Source: JALYUM01 sp036688685 (GTDB taxonomy: Bacteria > Pseudomonadota > Gammaproteobacteria > Burkholderiales > Burkholderiaceae_D). Taken from it: a stretch of DNA of 64,000 nt. The DNA is taken from assembly GCF_036688685.1 (NCBI RefSeq), contig NZ_JAQQPS010000021.1:45332-109331 (forward strand). The letters run 5' to 3'. The translations under genes and the position numbers were made by a program. The notes under the pieces were generated by a model. It made no database searches and was not told the DNA's origin. It worked only from the letters and a program-made list of their open reading frames with translations. This document shows, piece after piece, positions 58,235 through 64,000 of this stretch. The number at the start of each line of letters is the position of its first letter. The first letter of the stretch is position 1.

Positions 58235-59611
58235 TCAAAGTGCCAGTGTCTGGCGCAGAACCGACAATGGCCGGCGCAGCAACTGCACCGCCAGCGGCAC
58301 ATCGGGTCCGTGCAATCGGACCGTGCCGCGAGCGCCGATGCGCGGGGCCTGGCCCAATTCGGGATCCATCATGACCGTGTAAGCGGTATCGCCCCCCGGC
58401 AACACCCTGGGTGTATAAGTGGCGTAGCGAATGCGCGCCGGCAGTCCGCCCAGCGGAGCATTCTCGAGAAACACGTCAGCCCGATCGCCCTCCTTCAAGG
58501 GCAAACTGTTCGACGTGGACAGGTCGGCGCGTAAAGCCACGTGCGCCGGCGCGGCGACTTGCAAAATTTCTTCCCCGACCTGCACCGCACGCCCCTCCAG
58601 GTCGCGCCGGTCCGAGTACAACACCACGCCGTCGGCAGGTGCGCGAATAACAGTCCTGGCCAGCACTTCGACGGCATAGTCGTAGGTCACCTTTGCCAGT
58701 TCCTGTTCGGCGCGCGCGGCCGCCAATTCGTGCGCAGCCGTGGGATCCTGGAAAGCAGCCGCAGTGATGCGGGCGTTGCGCGCCTCCGCAACGGCCAGTC
58801 GTTGCTGTGACAGCAGCATCTCGTTGCGCGGTGCAACGTCCTCGAAATGGACCAGTAGCGCCCCCGCTTTCACCATGGTGCCAGGGGCAACGGCGATACG
58901 CTTGACGACCCCGCTGATCGGCGCGGTCATCACATGCGGCTGCGCGGCGACCACTTCGACAGGTGCCATCACGCTGAGCCGGACGGGCATGGCGCCCAAG
59001 GCGATCAGGACCAGCACGATCGCACCGGCTGTCCAGCGGCGCCGAATGGCCGGCAGTTGGCGCCGCCGGCGCCCGGCAATGGCGACCCAGGCATGACCGT
59101 AGGTCTCGCCCAGGCGCTTGAGCAATACCTGGGCGCCCGATTGGAATGGCAGTTCTTTGAGGAACAGAACACCCGCGTCGACCCGTTCATCGAGGTCCGG
59201 CAACGGCGCCCACAGCGCGTGTGAAAACGGCAGTTGCCGGATAGATGCAAGTTGCTCCTCGGCCAGTGCCACAGCGGCGGCAGCCGCGGCGGGTTCAAAC
59301 GCGCCGACACTGTCCATCGCGCTGCGGCGGGCGATGAGCACGCCGAGAGCATGTAGCAAGGGCGTGTCGGGATCGCTCTTGTGCAAGCCAGAAACAGCAG
59401 CAGCGCGCCAGCTGCCGCCTGCACCTCGGCGGTAGACGATGGCCTGGTCATACGGTACCAGGCTGCGTACTTCGTTTACCAGATGCACCATCAATGCTCC
59501 CTCCTGCCGCAACTGCCGCACGTCCGCCTCGAATTGCAGCAGGCGCAACGCGGCGTCCGCGTTCGCAGATGGCGCCGGCTGGCTAGGGGGGGCTGTCTCG
59601 GCAATCTTCAT
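58235..59611 (-). CDS. HlyD-family adaptor with N-terminal cytosolic GAF-like domain
   Basis: The start at 59611 (MKIAETAPPSQPAPSANADA) overlaps the preceding stop (ATGA), giving 458 residues. Residues about 25-180 look like a GAF-type domain (VHLVNEVRSLVPYDQAIVYR; WAPLPDLDERVDAGVLFLKE), followed by one membrane helix at about 195-215 (TAGAIVLVLIALGAMPV) and a periplasmic lipoyl/coiled-coil/beta-barrel adaptor (TAPISGVVKRIAVAPGTMVK). A sensory-type domain on the cytosolic side of a membrane-fusion protein is unusual. It would link the inner membrane M50-HlyD protein to the TolC-like channel. It lies 25 bases before that gene. Confidence 0.85.
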   Translation of the reverse strand: MKIAETAPPSQPAPSANADAALRLLQFEADVRQLRQEGALMVHLVNEVRSLVPYDQAIVYRRGAGGSWRAAAVSGLHKSDPDTPLLHALGVLIARRSAMDSVGAFEPAAAAAAVALAEEQLASIRQLPFSHALWAPLPDLDERVDAGVLFLKELPFQSGAQVLLKRLGETYGHAWVAIAGRRRRQLPAIRRRWTAGAIVLVLIALGAMPVRLSVMAPVEVVAAQPHVMTAPISGVVKRIAVAPGTMVKAGALLVHFEDVAPRNEMLLSQQRLAVAEARNARITAAAFQDPTAAHELAAARAEQELAKVTYDYAVEVLARTVIRAPADGVVLYSDRRDLEGRAVQVGEEILQVAAPAHVALRADLSTSNSLPLKEGDRADVFLENAPLGGLPARIRYATYTPRVLPGGDTAYTVMMDPELGQAPRIGARGTVRLHGPDVPLAVQLLRRPLSVLRQTLAL

Positions 59612-60432
59612 TTCGCAGCCTGCCATTCCGACGCAGTGCCACTCATGCCAGGCAACACCCTGGCATCTGGCTTGGTGAACGTGGCGACGATTCGAATGGT
59701 GCGGCTAACCGGATCGACGCTCGGCAAGACACGCGTTACCCTGGCCGCCAGTTGCGCGCCGGTCTCGTCGACGCGAAACTGGAAACCGGTGCCGGGCACC
59801 AGCCACGCCAGCCACTGCGACGGCACGATCAGGTCAAGTTCGGTGCTGCCGGAGTCGACCACTTTAAGCAAGGGCGTGCCGGCCTGCACCGATTCGTACT
59901 GTCGTGCCGGACGGGCGGCGACGCGCCCTGCGAAGGGAGCCAGAATTTCGCACTGGCGCGCCTGAATGGCGAGCGCCTCCGCCTCCGCCCGGGCCTTGTC
60001 GCGCTGGGAAAGGGAAATCTGCAATTCATTTTTACCGATCGCATTGAAACGGTCGAGTTCTTCGTTCGTCTCCACTTGCTTGCTCTGCCCGTCCAGCGCC
60101 GCCGACGCCGCTCGCGCTTCGGCTAGCGGCCGCTCACAATCGAACAACACCAGCCTGGCGCCCTTCTTGAACGCCATGCCTTCGGCAAACGGCATCTCGT
60201 CGATGCGCGCGGAGATGCGCGCAGTCAAGGTCGCTTCATGCATTGCGCGCACCACACCGCGCGCAATCCCTCCCATCGGTGTGGTGCTGCGGACGACGGC
60301 AGGACCCTGGGCCATCGAGGCGGGCGCCAGCGCAGCGCTATTACGCGCCGTTTGAGCGCGGGCAAACGGCACCATCGCCATGATGAAATGGAGCGCCAGG
60401 ACAGCGCGACTAATACGCTTAAAAATAATCAT
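59608..60432 (-). CDS. Small periplasmic efflux adaptor subunit
   Basis: A 274-residue protein with a Sec-type leader (AVLALHFIMAMVPFARA, cleavage near ARAQ) and the lipoyl, alpha-hairpin and beta-barrel parts of RND/HlyD adaptors: LTARISARIDEMPFAEGMAF, ILAPFAGRVAARPARQYESV, VDPVSRTIRIVATFTKPDA. It lacks an inner-membrane anchor, unlike the other two HlyD proteins of the unit. It is translationally coupled to the GAF-HlyD gene and starts 21 bases after the TolC-like gene. Confidence 0.87.
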   Translation of the reverse strand: MIIFKRISRAVLALHFIMAMVPFARAQTARNSAALAPASMAQGPAVVRSTTPMGGIARGVVRAMHEATLTARISARIDEMPFAEGMAFKKGARLVLFDCERPLAEARAASAALDGQSKQVETNEELDRFNAIGKNELQISLSQRDKARAEAEALAIQARQCEILAPFAGRVAARPARQYESVQAGTPLLKVVDSGSTELDLIVPSQWLAWLVPGTGFQFRVDETGAQLAARVTRVLPSVDPVSRTIRIVATFTKPDARVLPGMSGTASEWQAAK

Positions 60433-60453
60433 CTTGTTCCGTTTGTATGCGCA

Positions 60454-62028
60454 TCAGGATTTGGGGACGTCGCGCGATGGCAAGCTGAAGGTCCGTTCGG
60501 TCCAATACTCTTGCAAGGACGCCGCCAGGGCAGCGACCGAAATGTCACTATTGGTGTCAACTTCGAAATTATCCAGCCCCATCGATGCATACAAGTTTGC
60601 ATAGGCATTTTGTGCGTCCGAGTAAGCGACGTCATAACGGATTTCGGCCAGTATGTAATTCATCTCTTCGCGCACCAGCTGCTGCTGGCTGATCGCACGC
60701 GCCTTGAACGCTCCCTGCGCCTGCGTGACCAGGCGCAATTGCACCATTTGCGCCCGACTTGCAATGCCAAGCTCCTCGGAAAGGCGCAAGAAGCGCGAGC
60801 GTGCCACATAAATCTGGGTCATGATTGCCATGGCCAGCGCGAGGTCCCGCTGTTGCAAGGCGGCGCTTTCTGCCTCGATTGCCGCCTTCACCTTGGGATA
60901 GCGAAATGCCTCCAGCAGGTTCCAGCTGACGCGCGAGCTGATATTTAACCAATGCTGGTTGTAAAGGAAGTCGTTGCTGTCGTGATTTAATCCCAGTACG
61001 CTGCGCACGGAAGGCATGGCGCGCAGGTAGGCAATATCAATTTCTCCCCTGACGATACGCTGGCGGTACAGCGATTCGCGTACCTCTGGCCTGTAACGCA
61101 GCCCGGTCATCACCATCGCGTCGGCCGAACCCGGCAAACCTGGGACAAAATCGCTGCGATCCGGCAGATAAAGCTGGTAGCTCGTATCGGGCGCGAGGTT
61201 CATCAGTGCGGCCAGTTGGGTTTTCGACATTGCCAGTTCCCGCTGGAGGCGCTGGACTTCACCACTTACCTGGAGCAGATCGCGCTGGAAGCCTAACAGG
61301 ATGCTGGGAGAAGCGATACGCCGCTGTTCGAGCTCTTCGGACTGACGCAATGCGCGCTTGGTCATCACCTCGAGGCTGGCCAGTTTTTTCGAGGTGCGGT
61401 CTGCACTGACCGCACGCCAATATGCGGTGCGCACATCTTCCAGGATACGATTGATTACCTTGCGCCTGCGCTCGACTGAAATAATCTGTTCGTCGGCCTG
61501 CTGCCGCTGCCGTGCGCGCGCCAGGCCGTAGTCCAGTACATCCCAACTGAGCATCAGGTCCGCACTGGTGTTGGCCTGTTCGCTGGAGGTAGACGGTTCC
61601 AGCGACTGCCTTCCGGTAAGCAACGATTTGCTGCGCGAGCCCGACTCATTGCTGCGATAAGTTCCGCCCATGCCGGCAACCAGCGTCGGCAACATGTCGG
61701 CGCTGCGCGCTTCCCCCTGTTTTATCCGCATGGCGATTTCAGCCAGCTCGATCTTCTGATCAAGATTATATTTGAGCGCCCTGGCCATCGCCTCGTACAG
61801 CGAAACGGGCGCCGTGATCATTTCCTCGGACTCAATCTGTTCGCGCAAGCGCTCCTGCAACGCGCTGGCGTTGCCGTCGAGATCAACACGCGCAGGGGCT
61901 GAAGAACAGCCAGCCAGGCCCAATCCACTCATTGTCAGCAGGGTCACGAGACATCGACGACGCGACTGCTTCCTCTCCGACAAAAGAAGCGAAGGATTAA
62001 GAATTGGTGTGCTGTTCATGATTGTCAT
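60454..62028 (-). CDS. TolC-family outer-membrane lipoprotein channel
   Basis: A 524-residue outer-membrane efflux protein with a lipobox (LGLAGCSS) at about residues 36-43, so it is probably acylated. The start at 62028 or at ATG 62019 (MNSTPIL) are both possible, with no strong ribosome site. Two long repeats of coiled helices with hallmark pairs (QANTSADLMLSWDVLDYGLA; HWLNISSRVSWNLLEAFRYP) form the tunnel. It would provide the outer-membrane exit for cargo handled by the two HlyD-type proteins. It lies 16 bases beyond the giant repeat protein. Confidence 0.9.
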   Translation of the reverse strand: MTIMNSTPILNPSLLLSERKQSRRRCLVTLLTMSGLGLAGCSSAPARVDLDGNASALQERLREQIESEEMITAPVSLYEAMARALKYNLDQKIELAEIAMRIKQGEARSADMLPTLVAGMGGTYRSNESGSRSKSLLTGRQSLEPSTSSEQANTSADLMLSWDVLDYGLARARQRQQADEQIISVERRRKVINRILEDVRTAYWRAVSADRTSKKLASLEVMTKRALRQSEELEQRRIASPSILLGFQRDLLQVSGEVQRLQRELAMSKTQLAALMNLAPDTSYQLYLPDRSDFVPGLPGSADAMVMTGLRYRPEVRESLYRQRIVRGEIDIAYLRAMPSVRSVLGLNHDSNDFLYNQHWLNISSRVSWNLLEAFRYPKVKAAIEAESAALQQRDLALAMAIMTQIYVARSRFLRLSEELGIASRAQMVQLRLVTQAQGAFKARAISQQQLVREEMNYILAEIRYDVAYSDAQNAYANLYASMGLDNFEVDTNSDISVAALAASLQEYWTERTFSLPSRDVPKS

Positions 62029-62044
62029 GGATTTTTTTGCAACA

Positions 62045-64000
62045 TCAGGTGTCGAACAAGGCGTTTCTCAGCGCATCGAGCTCGCGCTGTCTGGCAGTGA
62101 GCATCTCGAACAGTTGCTGCTGTACGCTAGCTCCGGTGGTGCCCGTCGATGGCACCTGCTCCGGTACAAACAGTGTGGACGACGCCAGGTCGGACGGGCG
62201 GACCGGCCCAATCGTGTCAAGTTCGGCGACAGGGGGAGAACCGTCTGCAGCGCTGGCTGGTGCTGCACTGGCAGAATCTGCCCCCATCCAACCAACTGTG
62301 AGTGGATCTCGATAACTCGCGCCAAGTTCTCCTATGATCGCCGCAATCGGACGCGCTGCAGCATCAATGCTCGTTGCCCGGCCCAGCGACTCGATGCCAC
62401 CAATCGCATCGACCAGGGAACGGTTATTGCCAAGGTCGACGAGGCCATCGAGCGTCTTGACTGCGTTGATCGCTTCGAGCAGGACGATATCGACGTTGCC
62501 GCTCTGATAAACCCCGGAAGATGCAGGCTTATCCCCTGCATTTGGATTGCCTGCCTGGCCGCCATCCGCAACCGACACGGCAGGTGGCGGAACGATGGGC
62601 GCCTGCACACGCCACATTAAGTCAACGCTGGCCACGCCGCCCTGCCCGTCTGCTCCACTGACGGTGACGCTGTAATTGCCCTGTACGGTAGGTGTACCGC
62701 TGATGATGCCGCTGGCTGCGTCGATGGTCAGCCCAGGTGGCAGGCCAGCGGCGCTGTAGCTGAGTGTGTCGCCGTCGACGTCACTAAAAGCAGCGCCGGC
62801 GTTGAACGATACCGCCATGCCAGTGGTGTCGCTGTGATCAGCCAGCGGTGCGGCCTGCGGCACGTCGTTGACAGCAGCAATGGTCAAGCTGACCGTGGCC
62901 GTGGACACGCCGCCATCGGCGTCGATGACGCGGTAAGTAAAACTGTCGGCACCGTTATAGTTGGCTTCAGGGGTATACGTAAAACTGCCGTCGGCGGCGA
63001 GCAACAGCGTGCCATGTGCCGGTCCCGTGACAGGTGTAGTGTCGACCTGCAGGGCGTCGCCGTCCGAATCGCTGTCGTTGGCGAGCAGATTGCCCGATAC
63101 GCTGGCGTCTTCCGCCAGGGTGGCGGCATCGGCCGCGCCGACCGGGCCGATATTGCTGGCTGTGAGCGTAAAGGCCTGGCTGGCGATGCCGCCGCGCCCG
63201 TCATTTGCGCTGACCACGATGGTGTACACGCCACCAGCGACGACACTCGAGGCGCTTGATGTCAGTGTGCCGGCGATGACGCCGGTGACGGCATCGATGC
63301 TGACTCCGTCCGGCAGGCCACTGGCGCTGTAGCTCAGGGTATCGCCATCGGCGTCGCTGAAAGCGGCGGCAGTGGCAATGCTGAGAACGGCGGCGTCGTT
63401 CACAGCCATCGCACTCAGGCTGCCTACAGGCGCTGGGCCATTGTTGGCTGGCGCCTGCACCCCCCACATGAAGCCGGCGCTGGCCACGCCGCCCTGCCCG
63501 TCCGCTGCGCTGACGGTGACGCTGTAGTTGCCCGGTACGCTAGGTATTCCGCTGATGACCCCGCTGGCTGCGTCGATGGTCAGCCCCGGTGGCAGGCCAG
63601 TGGCGCTGTAGCTGAGTGTGTCGCCATCGACGTCGCTGAAGGCGGCGCCGGCGTTGAACGACACGGCCACCCCGGTGGTATCGCTGTGATCAGCCAGCGG
63701 TGCGGCCTGCGGCACGTCGTTGACAGCAGCAATGGTCAAGCTGACTGTGGCCGTGGCGACACCGCCGTCGGCATCGACGACGCGGTAAGTAAAACTGTCG
63801 GCGCCGTTATAGTTGGCGTCAGGGGTGTAGGTAAAACTGCCGTCGGCAGCGATCAGCACCGTCCCATGTGCAGGCCCCGTGACCGGCGTGGTGTCAACGC
63901 GCAGGGCGTCGCCGTCGGCATCACTGTCGTTGGTCAGCAGATTGCCCGACACGCTGGCGTCTTCAACCAGGTTGGCGGCATCGGCGGCGCCAACTGGGCC
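62045..64000 (-). CDS. Giant cadherin/He_PIG-like repeat protein, C-terminal part
   Basis: The frame is open from the window edge to TGA at 62045, so 651 residues of the C-terminus are seen. The sequence alternates tandem-95-type repeats (SGNLLANDSDSDGDALQVD; FTYTPEANYNGADSFTYRV) with He_PIG-type Ig repeats (LPPGLTIDAASGVISG; FSDVDGDTLSYSA), both rich in Asp that may bind calcium. The last about 150 residues are non-repetitive and acidic. It is probably a surface adhesin or a large secreted protein exported by the TolC/HlyD/M50 unit encoded directly downstream. The N-terminus, with any secretion signal, is outside the window. Confidence 0.88.
   Translation of the reverse strand, partial: GPVGAADAANLVEDASVSGNLLTNDSDADGDALRVDTTPVTGPAHGTVLIAADGSFTYTPDANYNGADSFTYRVVDADGGVATATVSLTIAAVNDVPQAAPLADHSDTTGVAVSFNAGAAFSDVDGDTLSYSATGLPPGLTIDAASGVISGIPSVPGNYSVTVSAADGQGGVASAGFMWGVQAPANNGPAPVGSLSAMAVNDAAVLSIATAAAFSDADGDTLSYSASGLPDGVSIDAVTGVIAGTLTSSASSVVAGGVYTIVVSANDGRGGIASQAFTLTASNIGPVGAADAATLAEDASVSGNLLANDSDSDGDALQVDTTPVTGPAHGTLLLAADGSFTYTPEANYNGADSFTYRVIDADGGVSTATVSLTIAAVNDVPQAAPLADHSDTTGMAVSFNAGAAFSDVDGDTLSYSAAGLPPGLTIDAASGIISGTPTVQGNYSVTVSGADGQGGVASVDLMWRVQAPIVPPPAVSVADGGQAGNPNAGDKPASSGVYQSGNVDIVLLEAINAVKTLDGLVDLGNNRSLVDAIGGIESLGRATSIDAAARPIAAIIGELGASYRDPLTVGWMGADSASAAPASAADGSPPVAELDTIGPVRPSDLASSTLFVPEQVPSTGTTGASVQQQLFEMLTARQRELDALRNALFDT
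62600..64000. repeat. Long tandem repeat in the giant protein, period 852 bases
   Basis: Bases 62600-63148 and 63452-64000 are highly similar copies offset by exactly 852 bases (284 codons), continuing past the window edge. Each unit encodes one He_PIG-type and one tandem-95-type pair plus a further He_PIG-type segment. Such near-identical units arise by unequal recombination and may vary in number among strains, and they could collapse in assembly. Confidence 0.85.

Noticed and set aside
62600..64000. CRISPR-like or IS repeat
   Set aside because: The repeat is long, in frame and protein-coding, belonging to a tandem-domain surface protein.

Overview
The window reads as chromosomal DNA of a high-GC betaproteobacterium. 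The best guess is an Oxalobacteraceae member of the Massilia/Duganella type, judged from the style of the chemotaxis receptor, the glycerol ABC operon, the L-fucose locus and the abundant hybrid kinases and cyclic-di-GMP proteins. This is inference from protein families; no rRNA or tRNA gene is present to confirm it. Nearly the whole window is coding, with long spurious antisense ORFs caused by the high GC content.

Region 1 (1-6.6 kb): the end of a TonB-dependent receptor operon (receptor, LolD/MacB-type ATPase, FtsX-type permease broken by an in-frame TAG, DUF3299 protein) is followed by a Fur/Zur-family regulator, a small zinc-ribbon-like protein and a methyl-accepting chemotaxis protein. 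Region 2 (6.6-11.5 kb): acetyl-CoA hydrolase/CoA-transferase, a bestrophin-like channel, an HpaR-like MarR regulator behind a 37-bp palindrome, an NsrR-type regulator, and a flavohemoprotein (hmp) pseudogene with three lesions. Region 3 (11.6-21.7 kb): a complete ABC-type glycerol uptake and catabolism operon, glpD-S-T-P-Q-U-V-K, with divergent glpR and candidate GlpR operators between.

Region 4 (21.9-26.3 kb) is an AT-richer accessory patch. It holds a Tat-exported tyrosinase, a BcsL/CelD-like GNAT protein, a truncated IS4-family transposase, a DUF6058-like protein and a remnant resembling the C-terminus of a DJ-1/PfpI protein. Region 5 (26.3-38.8 kb), all on the minus strand, is a deoxysugar regulon: a ribose-type ABC importer plus enzymes of the non-phosphorylating L-fucose route (mutarotase, aldose dehydrogenase, lactonase, split UxaA dehydratase, SDR, FAH-family hydrolase). 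It also has a GntR/FCD regulator and two enzymes (UxaB-like, LgoD-like) that suggest an extra L-galactose/L-galactonate branch. Similar AT-rich palindromes lie before both transcription units.

Region 6 (39.0-54.1 kb): an NADP-dependent oxidoreductase, then a tightly overlapping operon of RsbQ-type alpha/beta hydrolase, PAS protein, NitT/TauT-type binding protein, hybrid histidine kinase and REC-GGDEF cyclase. It converges on a second kinase plus a REC-PAS-GGDEF-EAL protein, so the locus looks like a c-di-GMP signalling unit with opposed outputs. Region 7 (54.2-64 kb): an mscL pseudogene with two in-frame stops, a Bug-type binding protein, and a five-gene unit: the end of a giant repeat protein, a TolC-like lipoprotein, a small adaptor, a GAF-HlyD fusion and an M50 protease-HlyD fusion. 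This looks like an export system with no ABC ATPase in view, and is one of the two most interesting parts of the window.
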